From: an uncultured Pelagibacteraceae bacterium | GTDB taxonomy: Bacteria; Pseudomonadota; Alphaproteobacteria; Pelagibacterales; Pelagibacteraceae | NCBI GenBank assembly: GCA_902538495.1 | Contig: CACBFJ010000001.1 | Location: 62,001 to 126,000, forward strand | Direction of reading: 5' to 3' | Length of the DNA stretch: 64,000 nt | Shown: piece by piece, positions 18,320-28,252 of the stretch | Layout: each line of letters opens with the position of its first letter | Numbering within the stretch: position 1 is the first letter of the stretch | Program-made: the position numbers and the translations under genes | Notes under the pieces: model-generated | What the model was told of the DNA's origin: nothing | What the model saw: the letters and a program-made list of their open reading frames with translations, nothing else | The model's database searches: none

Positions 18320-19277
18320 ACCAATAATATTAGTTGCAGGGGAGCCTAACAGCATTTTTTTTGAAATTTTACTTAAAATACTGAAGACTAGAAGAATTAA
18401 AAGTCCTTTAATTTTAATTGCATCACATAAAATTCTCTCACTTCAAATGAAGGAGCTTAATTTTAAAATAAATATAAATCTCTTAGATTTAAAGAAAATA
18501 AATGATTATAAACTAAATAACAGTTCGATTAATCTTATTAATGTTAATTATAATCAAAAAAAAGCTTTTGAAAAAATTAGTGATAAATCAAATGATTACA
18601 TAAGAAAATGTTTTGAAATAGCTATCATTTTAATTAAAACAAATTTCTCTAACAAATTAATTAATGGTCCAATCTCAAAAAAAAATTTTTTAAAGAATGA
18701 ATTTCTGGGTATCACAGAATTTTTTGGTAAAAAATTTAAGAAAAAAAAAATTGCAATGCTAATATATAATAAAGATCTATCGGTTAGTCCTGTAACAACA
18801 CATCTTCCCTTAAAAGAGGTTTCTAAAACAATAAACAAAAAATTGATAACTGAAAAAGTTGTATTGATTGATGACTTTTACAAAACGTTTATTGGCTATA
18901 AGCCTAAAATCGCATTAACTGGTCTCAACCCACATTGTGAAAGTATTAGCAATTTTAATGAGGATGAAAAAATTATAAAGCCAACGGTAAAGAATTTGAT
19001 GAAACGCAAATTTAGAGTATCTGGACCATATCCTGCAGATACAATTTTTTTAAAAAAAAATAGAAGAAAATTTGATGTAATTCTAGGCATGTACCATGAC
19101 CAAGTTTTATCACCTATGAAAACTCTCTTTGAATATGATGCTATTAATATTACATTAGGTTTACCCTTTGTAAGAATTTCACCTGATCACGGACCAAATG
19201 AAGAAATGCTAGGTAAAAACGTCTCAAGTCCTTTAAGTTTATATAAAGCGATTTCTTTCCTTGAGAGACTTAAGTGA
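18309..19277 (+). CDS. pdxA: 4-hydroxythreonine-4-phosphate dehydrogenase
   Basis: 322 aa. PdxA signatures: the N-terminal IILVAGEPNSI, NGPISKKNF, GITEFFGKKF, the metal-site VTTHLPLKEV, GLNPHCE, GPYPADTIF, MYHDQVLSPMKTL and ISPDHGPNEE. It oxidises 4-phosphohydroxy-threonine in the DXP-dependent vitamin B6 pathway. It is part of the surA-pdxA-rsmA string typical of proteobacteria, overlapping both neighbours. Confidence 0.95.
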   Translation: MNYKPIILVAGEPNSIFFEILLKILKTRRIKSPLILIASHKILSLQMKELNFKININLLDLKKINDYKLNNSSINLINVNYNQKKAFEKISDKSNDYIRKCFEIAIILIKTNFSNKLINGPISKKNFLKNEFLGITEFFGKKFKKKKIAMLIYNKDLSVSPVTTHLPLKEVSKTINKKLITEKVVLIDDFYKTFIGYKPKIALTGLNPHCESISNFNEDEKIIKPTVKNLMKRKFRVSGPYPADTIFLKKNRRKFDVILGMYHDQVLSPMKTLFEYDAINITLGLPFVRISPDHGPNEEMLGKNVSSPLSLYKAISFLERLK

Positions 19278-20062
19278 TAAAAGCAAAAAAAAACTTAGGT
19301 CAAAACTTTTTAATAGATGAAAAGATCCTAAACAAAATCACTGATATAACTGAAATTAGAGGCAAGACTATTCTTGAAGTTGGTCCTGGAACTGGAAATT
19401 TATCATCATTTATATTGAAAAAAAATCCAAAAAAATTTTTTGTTGTAGAAAAAGATCATAGACTTATTTCAAGTTTACAAAAAAAATTTCAAAACCAAAT
19501 GGAGATAATTAATGGAGATATACTAAAAATTGATGAAAAAGAATTTTCCCAAGATAAGTTAATTGTTTTTGGAAATTTACCATATAATATTTCTACCGAA
19601 ATATTATGTAAATGGATATTAAATTTAAATGATAATAATTTTTGGTTTGAAAACATGATATTAATGTTTCAAAAAGAAGTTGCAGATAGAATTATAGCAA
19701 ATGTGAATACTTCTAATTATGGAAGACTAACTATACTGGCGAAATGGAAATTAGAAATTAAAAAAATCTGCGATGTACTACCTTCATCATTTTACCCTAA
19801 ACCAAAAATAGATAGTTCTTTATTGTTTTTTACACCGAAGAAAAACTTTTTTAAGATAAATGACCCAAAAAATATTGAGATAATTACTAGACTTTTTTTT
19901 AATCATAGAAGGAAAATGATTAAAAAACCATTTAATCAACTATTCAAAGCAAATACAGAAGTTCAAAAAAAATTAAAATTAAGTTTAAATTTAAGACCAC
20001 AAAATTTGGATTTCAATACATATTATAACTTGGCTATAGAATATGAAAATTTAAACAGTTAA
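19274..20062 (+). CDS. rsmA: 16S rRNA (adenine1518-N6/adenine1519-N6)-dimethyltransferase
   Basis: 262 aa. Seen: [11 protein letters not shown], the SAM motif [11 protein letters not shown], the catalytic [12 protein letters not shown], and the C-terminal [14 protein letters not shown] and [10 protein letters not shown]. It dimethylates two adenines in helix 45 of 16S rRNA. The start is GTG at 19274, overlapping the pdxA stop by 4 nt. It converges on gmk with a 12-nt overlap. Confidence 0.96.
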   Translation: MIKAKKNLGQNFLIDEKILNKITDITEIRGKTILEVGPGTGNLSSFILKKNPKKFFVVEKDHRLISSLQKKFQNQMEIINGDILKIDEKEFSQDKLIVFGNLPYNISTEILCKWILNLNDNNFWFENMILMFQKEVADRIIANVNTSNYGRLTILAKWKLEIKKICDVLPSSFYPKPKIDSSLLFFTPKKNFFKINDPKNIEIITRLFFNHRRKMIKKPFNQLFKANTEVQKKLKLSLNLRPQNLDFNTYYNLAIEYENLNS

Positions 20063-20683
20063 TTTTTCTACATGCTTTCTTATAAAATCTTTATCATAAT
20101 CTTTTGAACCATTTTTTAACTCTGCATCAATTAGATTAATAATTTTTGAAAAACAATTGTTCAATGTATCGTTTATCACAACATAATCATAATTAATCCA
20201 ATGTAAAACGTCATGGCTAAATTGATTCATTCTTTCCTCGACCATAGTCCTTTCACCCATGTGCCGATTTGATAATCTTTCAAATAAAACCTCTTTACTC
20301 GGGGGTAAAATAAAAAAAGTTATAAGTTTATAATCTAATTTTTTATTTTTTATTTGATCAGCACCTTGCCAATCAATATCAAATAAAACATGTTTTCCTT
20401 TGTTTAATCTCTCAATTACTGGTGTTCGAGTAGTTCCGTATAAATTGTTAAAAACTTTAGCATATTCTAGAAATTCCTCATTTCTTATAAGCCGTTTAAA
20501 TTCATGTTCACTTACAAAATAATAATCTTTGTTTTGTATTTCATTTTGTCTTGGTTTTCTTGTTGTATGAGATACTGAAATTTCAAATTTAGGATTTTGA
20601 GATAATAATCCAACCAGTGTAGTTTTTCCTGCTCCAGAAGGAGAGGAAAGAATAATCATTACCCCATCATTATTCGTGGGCAT
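20051..20683 (-). CDS. gmk: Guanylate kinase
   Basis: 210 aa. P-loop [12 protein letters not shown] near residue 13, GMP-binding [12 protein letters not shown] and [10 protein letters not shown], and [11 protein letters not shown] in the middle. It phosphorylates GMP to GDP. It starts 6 nt after the acpP stop. In many alphaproteobacteria fabF, mltG and yicC lie between acpP and gmk; here they are missing. Confidence 0.95.
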   Translation of the reverse strand: MPTNNDGVMIILSSPSGAGKTTLVGLLSQNPKFEISVSHTTRKPRQNEIQNKDYYFVSEHEFKRLIRNEEFLEYAKVFNNLYGTTRTPVIERLNKGKHVLFDIDWQGADQIKNKKLDYKLITFFILPPSKEVLFERLSNRHMGERTMVEERMNQFSHDVLHWINYDYVVINDTLNNCFSKIINLIDAELKNGSKDYDKDFIRKHVEKLTV

Positions 20684-20689
20684 TAATTG

Positions 20690-20929
20690 TTAGTTAGCTT
20701 TTCCTTCAATAAATTTTACAGCATCTCCAACTGTTAAAATTTTTTCAGCTTCACTATCAGAAATTTCTGAACCAAACTCCTCCTCAAAAGCCATAACTAA
20801 TTCCACAGTATCTAGACTGTCCGCACCTAAATCATCTATAAAACTAGATTCCTCTGTTACTTTTGCTTCATCAATACCTAAGTGATCTGCAACTATTTTT
20901 TTTACTTTACTTGAAACATCTTCTGACAT
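20690..20929 (-). CDS. acpP: Acyl carrier protein
   Basis: 79 aa acidic protein with the phosphopantetheine site [20 protein letters not shown]; the attachment Ser is at about residue 37. It carries acyl intermediates for fatty-acid and lipid A synthesis. It follows fabG by 48 nt and precedes gmk by 6 nt. Confidence 0.98.
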   Translation of the reverse strand: MSEDVSSKVKKIVADHLGIDEAKVTEESSFIDDLGADSLDTVELVMAFEEEFGSEISDSEAEKILTVGDAVKFIEGKAN

Positions 20930-20977
20930 TTTGATCCTTATTGTTATAAATTCTTATTAGTTTAAAAACCTATTTTG

Positions 20978-21715
20978 TCAAGCCATATACATGCCTCCAT
21001 TAACATGCAAAGTTTCTCCATTTATATAACTTGATTGACTAGAACATAAAAAAAGTACAGCATTTGCAATATCATCTGGCTCTCCTAGTCGGGCAGAGGG
21101 AATTTTTGATATTATAGCCTCTTTAAATTTATCTTCTAATTTATCCGTCATAGCTGTTTTAATAAAACCAGGTGAAATACAATTTATATTTATATTTTTC
21201 TTAGCATATTCTATTGCCAAACTCTTAGACATTGCAATTATACCTGCTTTAGAAGCTGTGTAATTGGCCTGCCCTAAATTACCTGTGTGTCCAACGACTG
21301 ACGTAATATTAACAATCTTTCCAGATTTGTTTTTAAGCATTTTTTTAATAGCTGATTTGCTCATCAAAAAGGTTGATGTTAAGTTAACATTAATAACTTT
21401 TTTCCATTCATCTAGGCTCATCCTTATTGCTAAATTGTCTTGGGTAATGCCTGCATTATTAACAATGCAATCTAAGCTGCCGCCAAGTTCTTTAGTTGCG
21501 TTTTCAACAAACTCCTCAATTTTATCGCTTTGAGAAATATCAAACTTTAATATTTTAATATTTCCATATTTACTTTTTAATTCCTCAAGTTTTTCTATTC
21601 TTGTACCTGAGGCTAAAATATTTGCTCCTGATTGATTTAATTTTTCAATTATTGAATTACCTATCCCACCTGAGGCACCAGTAACAATAATATTTTTACC
21701 TTTTAAATCAGTCAT
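20978..21715 (-). CDS. fabG: 3-oxoacyl-[acyl-carrier-protein] reductase
   Basis: 245 aa short-chain dehydrogenase. TGASGGIGNSI (NADPH-binding), NNAGIT, the Ser/Tyr/Lys triad in ITSVVGHTGNLGQANYTASKAG, and the C-terminal YINGETLHVNGGMYMA. It reduces beta-ketoacyl-ACP. Identification as FabG rather than another SDR rests on its fabD-fabG-acpP context and its close match to the FabG C-terminus. It overlaps fabD by 4 nt. Confidence 0.96.
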   Translation of the reverse strand: MTDLKGKNIIVTGASGGIGNSIIEKLNQSGANILASGTRIEKLEELKSKYGNIKILKFDISQSDKIEEFVENATKELGGSLDCIVNNAGITQDNLAIRMSLDEWKKVINVNLTSTFLMSKSAIKKMLKNKSGKIVNITSVVGHTGNLGQANYTASKAGIIAMSKSLAIEYAKKNININCISPGFIKTAMTDKLEDKFKEAIISKIPSARLGEPDDIANAVLFLCSSQSSYINGETLHVNGGMYMA

Positions 21716-22638
21716 ATTTTTAGACCTTCAATATCTCCTTGGGAATTAATTGTATCAATTTTAACATTTCTATTAATTCTTTTTACCAAACCTGATAAAA
21801 CTTTCCCAGGTCCAATTTCTATAAAATGGTCTACATCATTTTCTATCATATTAATCACGCTTTCTCTCCATCTAACTCTATTCTCTATTTGCTTAATTAA
21901 GAGATTTTTAAGCTCTTCTGGGTCTTTAATCTCATTAGCAGTAACGTTAGAAATTAATTTATTTTGCCCATTTTTAAAATTAAGTTTATTTAACTCTTCT
22001 TTCATAATTTTTGTAGCATTATTCATTAGTTCGCAGTGAAAAGGTGCACTTACAGGAAGTTTAATATTTTTAATTGAACTAACCTTAAAAATTTGAATTA
22101 ATTGTTCTAAGTCTTTAGTTTTCCCACTCAAAACAATTTGACCTTCAGAATTATCATTTGCAATTTGCGCTTTTAAATTTTCTTTATTTTCCATTAAAAT
22201 TCTTTCAATCTCATCAACTGTTGAGCCCAATACCGCAACCATCCCTCCCTGTCCTTTAGGTACAGAGTTTTGCATAGCATCCCCTCTAATCCTCAATATT
22301 TTTAAAGTATCTGAAAAATCTAGGTATCCTGCACATGATAAAGCCGAATATTCTCCTAAAGAGTGTCCCGCAAAGTATTTTGCTTTATCTAAATTTAAAT
22401 TGAATTCATTTTTTGCTAAATTAAATATTGAATAACTTATTAAAAATATTGCAGGTTGTGTATTTGCCGTTAAATCTAATTCTTCTTTCGGCCCTTCCAG
22501 GATAAGCTTAGAAATAGAAAAATTTAATGTGTCGTCTGCTTGTTTAAAAAGGTCTTGTACTATATTAAATTTATCATAGAGCTCTTTTCCCATTCCAACT
22601 AATTGAGATCCTTGACCTGGAAAAATTACTGAAAACAT
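21712..22638 (-). CDS. fabD: Malonyl-CoA:ACP transacylase
   Basis: 308 aa. Nucleophile motif AGHSLGEYSAL (Ser near 92), the N-terminal IFPGQGSQLVGMG, the catalytic His in VSAPFHCELM, and IEIGPGKVLSGL. It loads malonyl onto AcpP. It is the first gene of fabD-fabG-acpP-gmk, divergent from rpsF across an 83-nt gap. Confidence 0.96.
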   Translation of the reverse strand: MFSVIFPGQGSQLVGMGKELYDKFNIVQDLFKQADDTLNFSISKLILEGPKEELDLTANTQPAIFLISYSIFNLAKNEFNLNLDKAKYFAGHSLGEYSALSCAGYLDFSDTLKILRIRGDAMQNSVPKGQGGMVAVLGSTVDEIERILMENKENLKAQIANDNSEGQIVLSGKTKDLEQLIQIFKVSSIKNIKLPVSAPFHCELMNNATKIMKEELNKLNFKNGQNKLISNVTANEIKDPEELKNLLIKQIENRVRWRESVINMIENDVDHFIEIGPGKVLSGLVKRINRNVKIDTINSQGDIEGLKI

Positions 22639-22721
22639 AAAAAAAACCTATTTTTCAAACTTTTTAACTATTGTAATTAAAGATTTATAATAGTATATCC
22701 TCATTTTTTTAAAAATATTAA

Positions 22722-23066
22722 ATGAATTTATACGAACATACAATTATAGCAAGACAAGACGCTTCACCAAGTGATCTAAAACAACTAACTGAAAAATATT
22801 CAAAAATTGTTGAAAAAAATGATGGAGAAATAATTAAAACTGAGAACTGGGGTTTGTTAAATCTTTCTTATTTGATTAAGAAAAATAAAAAAGGTAGCTA
22901 TATACATTTCAAGATCAAATGTGATGGTCAAGTGATACAAGAGTTAGAAAAAAATGAGTCTATAGATAAGAAACTTCTAAGATATTTAACAGTTAAAGTT
23001 AAGAAATTTGATTTGAAAACCAATTATTTTAATAAAAAAGAGGACTCAGAAAAAGAAAATAAATAG
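22722..23066 (+). CDS. rpsF: 30S ribosomal protein S6
   Basis: 114 aa. It shows the N-terminal [33 protein letters not shown] (S6 central strands) and LRYLTVKV, with a Lys/Glu-rich C-terminal tail. It pairs with S18 in the small-subunit platform. A perfect TATAAT lies at 22686-22691 but its -35 is poor. It heads rpsF-rpsR-rplI. No S6:S18-type CCG leader hairpin is seen upstream. Confidence 0.96.
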   Translation: MNLYEHTIIARQDASPSDLKQLTEKYSKIVEKNDGEIIKTENWGLLNLSYLIKKNKKGSYIHFKIKCDGQVIQELEKNESIDKKLLRYLTVKVKKFDLKTNYFNKKEDSEKENK

Positions 23067-23077
23067 ATAAATCGACG

Positions 23078-23350
23078 ATGCCAAAAAAACAATTAGGAAA
23101 TAAAAAAAATAAACAAAGTAATTTTGCTAAACTTAGTATTTTTCAACCAAATAAATATAAATTTAAAAAAAGCTGTCCCCTTTCTGCCAAAGGCGCTCCT
23201 ACAATTGATTACAAAAATATAAAATTATTAAAGAAATATACTTCTGAAAATGGTAAAATTCTTCCATCAAGAATTACTAATGTTAGTCAAAAAAAACAAA
23301 GGGAATTATCGTTATCTATCAAAAGAGCTAGAAATTTAGCATTAATATAA
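23078..23350 (+). CDS. rpsR: 30S ribosomal protein S18
   Basis: 90 aa basic protein. [24 protein letters not shown] matches the S18 core, and ISIKRAR-type residues ([12 protein letters not shown]) end the chain. The N-terminal extension of about 35 residues is Lys/Asn-rich. It lies 11 nt after rpsF and 1 nt before rplI. Confidence 0.96.
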   Translation: MPKKQLGNKKNKQSNFAKLSIFQPNKYKFKKSCPLSAKGAPTIDYKNIKLLKKYTSENGKILPSRITNVSQKKQRELSLSIKRARNLALI

Positions 23351-23351
23351 T

Positions 23352-23810
23352 ATGAAAGTAATTTTGCTTGAAAATTTAAAAAAAATTGGCTCTATTGGTG
23401 AAATAATAGACGTTAAAAGAGGATTTGCTAGAAATTTTCTAATTGCAAACAATAAAGCTTTATACGCATCCAAGGAAAATGTTACAAAAGTAGAAAAAAT
23501 TAAGTCTGAGCTATCAAAAAAAGATAACGAAAAAAAACAAGAAGCAAAGAGAATTTCAGAAAAGATCAACAAAAAGGAATATAAAATTGAAAAATTATGT
23601 ACTGAAAATAATGAACTATACGGTTCAGTGAAACCAACAGAAATTTCAAAATTAATAAAAGAAATAGATGATCAAGAAATTAAACCGTCTATGATTCAGC
23701 CAATAAAAGATATTAAATCAATTGGAAAATTTAAGGTAAAAATAAGTCTACACTCAGAAGTTGATGCTGAAATAATTATTAATGTTTTATCATCAGAGAC
23801 AATTCAATAA
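23352..23810 (+). CDS. rplI: 50S ribosomal protein L9
   Basis: 152 aa. The N-terminal domain MKVILLENLKKIGSIGEIIDVKRGFARNFLI matches L9, followed by a long Lys/Glu connecting helix and a C-terminal domain (ENNELYGSVKPTEISKLI). It binds the L1-stalk base of 23S rRNA. It is last in the ribosomal operon, 66 nt before dnaB. Confidence 0.96.
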   Translation: MKVILLENLKKIGSIGEIIDVKRGFARNFLIANNKALYASKENVTKVEKIKSELSKKDNEKKQEAKRISEKINKKEYKIEKLCTENNELYGSVKPTEISKLIKEIDDQEIKPSMIQPIKDIKSIGKFKVKISLHSEVDAEIIINVLSSETIQ

Positions 23811-23876
23811 TTATACAATTTTTTCCCCAGCAAATTTAAAAAAATAATTTTTTTCAATATTTGTTATATTTATCTA

Positions 23877-25295
23877 ATGGAAAAAAGTTTAAGTATTCTA
23901 AAAGAAAGTTTTAAAGAATTACCAAACAATATTGAAGCTGAGCAGTCTGTTATAGGATCAATCTTAGTATCTAATGAAATTTTTGATGATATCAATACAA
24001 TTATATCTAGCTTAAATTTTTATGATCCAATGCATCAAAAGATTTTCAGTGCAATAGAAAACTTGATTTATAAAGGAATGTTAGCAAATCCAATAACGCT
24101 TAAGAATTATTTTGAGTCTGACAAAGATGAAATAAATATACCAGAGTATCTTGTAAAAATTACTAAATTTTCTACGTCAACAAGACAGGCTACTGAATAC
24201 TCAAAAATAATTTATGATATGTTTGTTAGACGTGAGTTAATTAAAATTTCAGAACAAACCATTGATACAGCAAAAATTAATGATTTAAACATAAATGGTC
24301 AAAACATAATTGAAAATTCTGAAAGATTATTATTTGATTTGGCTGAAAAAGGATCTTTTAATTCATCATTAGTGAAATTTGATGAGGCTATGAAAAAAAC
24401 AATTGATATGGCCTCTGCTGCATATAAAAACGAAGAGGGGATTGTTGGAGTTCCAACTGGCTTAAGAGATCTAGATGATAGACTTGGAGGTCTTCATCAA
24501 TCTGATTTAATAATTATAGCAGGTAGACCATCTATGGGTAAGACTGCTTTAGCGACTAACATTGCATTTAATGCAGCACAGAAACTTCAAGAAGGTCAAA
24601 GAAAGTCCTCAGTTGCTTTCTTTTCTTTAGAAATGTCCTCAGAACAATTGTCCACAAGAATATTAGCTGAACAATCTAGAATTAAATCAAATGATATAAG
24701 ACGTGGAAGAATTTCTGATGAACAATTTGATAAATTTATTGAGACCTCAAAAAATATAACAGAGCTTCCATTATATATTGATGAGACTCCTGCAATAAGT
24801 ATTGCAGCTATGAGTAACAGAGCTAGAAGAATAAAAAGGTTGTTTGGTTTAGAATTGATAGTAGTTGATTACATTCAATTAATGAGAGGATCAATTAATA
24901 ATAAGGATGGTAGAGTTCAAGAAATATCAGAAATTACACAAGGTTTAAAAGCAATAGCTAAAGAGCTTTCAGTGCCAGTTGTTGCATTATCTCAACTTTC
25001 GAGAGCGGTGGAACAAAGAGATTTAAAGAAACCTCAATTAGCTGATTTAAGAGAATCTGGCTCAATCGAGCAAGATGCAGATGTAGTTATGTTTGTTTAC
25101 CGAGAGGCATATTATTTGGAAAGACAAGAACCAAGACCCGCAACCGTGGAACATGCTGAGTGGCAAGCGAAAATGAACGAAGTATCAAATTTAGCAGAAA
25201 TAATTATTGGTAAACAAAGGCATGGTCCAACTGGAAATGTAATGCTTGAGTTTGAGGCTATGTTTACCAAATTTAAAGATACTCAAAATACTTAA
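23877..25295 (+). CDS. dnaB: Replicative DNA helicase DnaB
   Basis: 472 aa. The N-terminal domain starts LPNNIEAEQSVIGSIL; the RecA-like domain has Walker A IIAGRPSMGKTALA near residue 218, FFSLEMSSEQL, Walker B LIVVDYIQLM, the VVALSQLSRAVE loop and the C-terminal IIGKQRHGPTGN. It is the hexameric 5'-3' fork helicase. There is no intein. Position after rpsF-rpsR-rplI is the common alphaproteobacterial order. Confidence 0.98.
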   Translation: MEKSLSILKESFKELPNNIEAEQSVIGSILVSNEIFDDINTIISSLNFYDPMHQKIFSAIENLIYKGMLANPITLKNYFESDKDEINIPEYLVKITKFSTSTRQATEYSKIIYDMFVRRELIKISEQTIDTAKINDLNINGQNIIENSERLLFDLAEKGSFNSSLVKFDEAMKKTIDMASAAYKNEEGIVGVPTGLRDLDDRLGGLHQSDLIIIAGRPSMGKTALATNIAFNAAQKLQEGQRKSSVAFFSLEMSSEQLSTRILAEQSRIKSNDIRRGRISDEQFDKFIETSKNITELPLYIDETPAISIAAMSNRARRIKRLFGLELIVVDYIQLMRGSINNKDGRVQEISEITQGLKAIAKELSVPVVALSQLSRAVEQRDLKKPQLADLRESGSIEQDADVVMFVYREAYYLERQEPRPATVEHAEWQAKMNEVSNLAEIIIGKQRHGPTGNVMLEFEAMFTKFKDTQNT

Positions 25296-25316
25296 ATTAA
25301 AATATAAATAGGGTAA

Positions 25317-27701
25317 ATGTTTACCCACTTTTATCAAAATTTTATACTTAAAAATCCTAAGCTTATATTTGCTCTTTTGATAATAGCATTAATAAGTTTT
25401 GGATATTACTCAAAAAACTTTAGGCTAGATGCATCATCTGATACTCTATTAATAGATGGTGATCCTGACCTTAAATATCTTCAAGAGGTAAATGAACGTT
25501 ACGGATCAAAAGAATTTTTAATTTTAACTTATACGCCAAATGAAGGTATGATTACTGATACCTCAATAAATAATCTCTTAAGTTTAAAGTATAAAATTCA
25601 AAGTTTAGAGTGGGTAGATAGTGTGGTTACTTTGTTAGATATTCCCTTATTAAATAATTCAGAGGCTCCATTACAGGAAAGATTAGAAAATTTTAAAACT
25701 CTTAAAGATGAAAATGTAAACAAAGATAGAGGTTTTAAAGAAATAATTAGTAGTCCAGTTTTTAGAAACTTTGTTATTAGTGAAGATGGTAAAACTAGTG
25801 GAATCATTATCTATTTAAAAAAAAATAAGCCTTTAGATGATATTAAAAATAAATCAAAAGAGGAAATTGAAATTTATAAAGACCAAATAAAAAAACAAAA
25901 TCATAAAAATATTATTGAGATAAGAGATGTTATTAAAAGTTATGAAAATATAGGCAAGATCCACTTGGGCGGTATACCTATGATTGCAGATGATATGATG
26001 ACATTTATTAAAAACGATATAGTTGTTTTTGGATTAGGTGTTCTTTTATTTATAATAGCAACATTATGGTATATCTTTAGAAAACTAATTTGGATATTGG
26101 TTCCAATAAGCAGCTGCTTTTTCTCAGTAACAATAATGACAGGTTTGCTCGGCTTGCTAGGATGGAAAGTAACAGTTATCTCCTCAAATTTTATTGCACT
26201 AATGTTAATTTTGACTATGGCAATGAATATTCATATGAGTACACGTTTTTTACAACTAAAAGAAAATTTTCCAGATAAAAATATTTTAGATCTTTTGATT
26301 TTAACTACTGAGAAAATGTTTTGGCCAATATTGTATACTGTAATGACAACAATTATAGCCTTCTTGTCTTTAATTTTTAGTGAAATAAAACCTATAATAG
26401 ATTTTGGCTGGATGATGACAATGGGTTTGGTGATCTCATTTTTTATTACATTTACCTTGCTACCAACCCTCATTAATTTTGTACCAAAAAAAAATGTTTC
26501 TTTTATTAAATATGAAAAATCTAAAATTACATTTTTCTTTTCAAAGCTTTCGCAAGAGTATCAAAAGTCAATTTTTGTCCTAACTGGAATTGTGATTATA
26601 TTTAGTATTATTGGGATTAGCCGTCTTGAGGTTGAAAATAGTTTCATAAATTATTTTAGTAAAAAAACTGAAATTTACAAGGGTATGAAACTTATTGATG
26701 AAAAATTAGGTGGTACCACACCTTTAGAGGTAATTCTAAAATTTCCGAAAAACAGAACTGAGACTAATGATGATGAATTTGAAGATTGGGAAAATGAGGA
26801 TAATGAAGAAGATGAGAAGAAATATTGGTTCACAAAAGATAAGATTGATAAAATTGCATCAGTTCACAATTATTTAGATAGCCTACCAGAGATTGGTAAG
26901 GTTTTATCTTTTTCTTCAATTATTGATGTCGCTACTTTACTTAATAATAATAAACCATTGGGGACGTTAGAAATGGGAGTTCTTTATTCAAAAATTCCTG
27001 AAAGTATTAGAACAGAAATTGTCGATCCATATATTTCTATAAAAGATAATGAAGCCAGAATAAATCTCAGAATTATAGATTCTAAAAAAGACTTAAGAAG
27101 AAATGATTTAATAAAAAAAATAAATGATGACTTACAAAAAAAATTAGGACTTGAAAAAAAAGAGTTTAAACTTGCTGGAGTTTTAATTTTATTTAATAAT
27201 TTACTTCAAAGTCTATTCAAATCACAAATTTTGACCCTTGGATTTGTTATGATTGGTATTTTTATGATGTTTCTAATTCTTTTTAAAAATATTAAACTCT
27301 CATTAATTGGTGTCGTTCCGAATTTTATAGCAGCCTTTTTTATCTTGGGAATTATTGGCCTACTTGGTATTCCTTTAGATATGATGACAATTACAATAGC
27401 AGCTATAACTATAGGAATAGCTGTTGATAATAGTATTCATTATATTTATCGTTTTAAAGAAGAATATAACAATCTGAATGATTATAATGAAACAGTCGAA
27501 GTCTGTCATTCAACAGTTGGTAAGGCAATTTTAAATACATCAATCACCATTGTTTTTGGTTTTTCAATTTTAATTTTATCTAATTTTATTCCTACTATTT
27601 ATTTTGGTATTTTTACTGGAATTGCGATGTTACTTGCGATGATATCTGTTTTAACTCTTTTACCATCCTTAATCTTATTGATTAAACCCTTTGAAAAATA
27701 A
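25317..27701 (+). CDS. RND/MMPL-family exporter
   Basis: 794 aa with two repeated halves, each beginning with one membrane helix, a large extracytoplasmic domain, and then five helices: N-half helix LIFALLIIALISFGYY and the cluster from about residue 235 to 385; C-half helix SIFVLTGIVIIFSIIGI near 418 and a cluster from about 640 to the end. DMMTITIAAITIGIAVDNSIHYIYRFKEE is the characteristic proton-relay helix of MMPL/RND proteins. Substrates in the wider family include lipids, hopanoids and sterols; none can be assigned here. An unusual acidic insert (about residues 478-504) lies in the second periplasmic domain. It is 21 nt after dnaB and 8 nt before cvpA. Confidence 0.85.
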   Translation: MFTHFYQNFILKNPKLIFALLIIALISFGYYSKNFRLDASSDTLLIDGDPDLKYLQEVNERYGSKEFLILTYTPNEGMITDTSINNLLSLKYKIQSLEWVDSVVTLLDIPLLNNSEAPLQERLENFKTLKDENVNKDRGFKEIISSPVFRNFVISEDGKTSGIIIYLKKNKPLDDIKNKSKEEIEIYKDQIKKQNHKNIIEIRDVIKSYENIGKIHLGGIPMIADDMMTFIKNDIVVFGLGVLLFIIATLWYIFRKLIWILVPISSCFFSVTIMTGLLGLLGWKVTVISSNFIALMLILTMAMNIHMSTRFLQLKENFPDKNILDLLILTTEKMFWPILYTVMTTIIAFLSLIFSEIKPIIDFGWMMTMGLVISFFITFTLLPTLINFVPKKNVSFIKYEKSKITFFFSKLSQEYQKSIFVLTGIVIIFSIIGISRLEVENSFINYFSKKTEIYKGMKLIDEKLGGTTPLEVILKFPKNRTETNDDEFEDWENEDNEEDEKKYWFTKDKIDKIASVHNYLDSLPEIGKVLSFSSIIDVATLLNNNKPLGTLEMGVLYSKIPESIRTEIVDPYISIKDNEARINLRIIDSKKDLRRNDLIKKINDDLQKKLGLEKKEFKLAGVLILFNNLLQSLFKSQILTLGFVMIGIFMMFLILFKNIKLSLIGVVPNFIAAFFILGIIGLLGIPLDMMTITIAAITIGIAVDNSIHYIYRFKEEYNNLNDYNETVEVCHSTVGKAILNTSITIVFGFSILILSNFIPTIYFGIFTGIAMLLAMISVLTLLPSLILLIKPFEK

Positions 27702-27709
27702 AATTTAAA

Positions 27710-28252
27710 ATGGAAATTTTAAAAGAGTTTTATAATTCAATATCAATTTTAGATTTGGTTTACTTAATAATAACAATATTATCCTTAATCAAATGCTATA
27801 TCAAAGGTTTTGTATTAAGTGTATTGACTATGGCCAAATGGTTATTAGCATACGTCTTAACTTTAATTATTTTTCCAAGAATTAAACCTTATGTTAAAGA
27901 TATTATAGATAATGAATATATTTTAGATATTGCTCTAGGTATAAGTATTTTTATAATAGTAATATTCTTTATCTTAATGATTAATAAAGGGATAAGCAAA
28001 GTTGTTAAATATACAGGGCTTGGAAATTTAGACACAACATTCGGTTTTTTTTTTGGATTCGTAAGATCTTACATAATCGCTGTTTGTATATTTTCTGCGG
28101 TACATATTGTTTATAATCATGATAAATGGCCCATAAATCATAATAAATCATACATCTTTCCATATTTGAAAAAAGGTAGTAATTATTTATTAAAAGAATT
28201 TCCAGATGAAAAAACTTATCAAGACTCTAAAGAAAAAATTAAAGAACTTTAA
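27710..28252 (+). CDS. cvpA: CvpA family membrane protein
   Basis: 180 aa with four hydrophobic segments: ILDLVYLIITILSLIKCYIKG, VLTMAKWLLAYVLTLIIF, ILDIALGISIFIIVIFFILMI and LDTTFGFFFGFVRSYIIAVCIFS. The FGFFFGFVR pattern is typical of CvpA. Its biochemical role is unsettled; it was named for colicin V production and is linked to envelope stress. The cvpA-purF pairing seen here is widely conserved. It overlaps purF by 47 nt. Confidence 0.88.
   Translation: MEILKEFYNSISILDLVYLIITILSLIKCYIKGFVLSVLTMAKWLLAYVLTLIIFPRIKPYVKDIIDNEYILDIALGISIFIIVIFFILMINKGISKVVKYTGLGNLDTTFGFFFGFVRSYIIAVCIFSAVHIVYNHDKWPINHNKSYIFPYLKKGSNYLLKEFPDEKTYQDSKEKIKEL

Noticed and set aside
22639..22721. S6:S18-binding leader upstream of rpsF
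   Set aside because: The 83-nt gap has no CCG-containing hairpin bulge and is almost pure A/T; only a -10-like TATAAT is seen.
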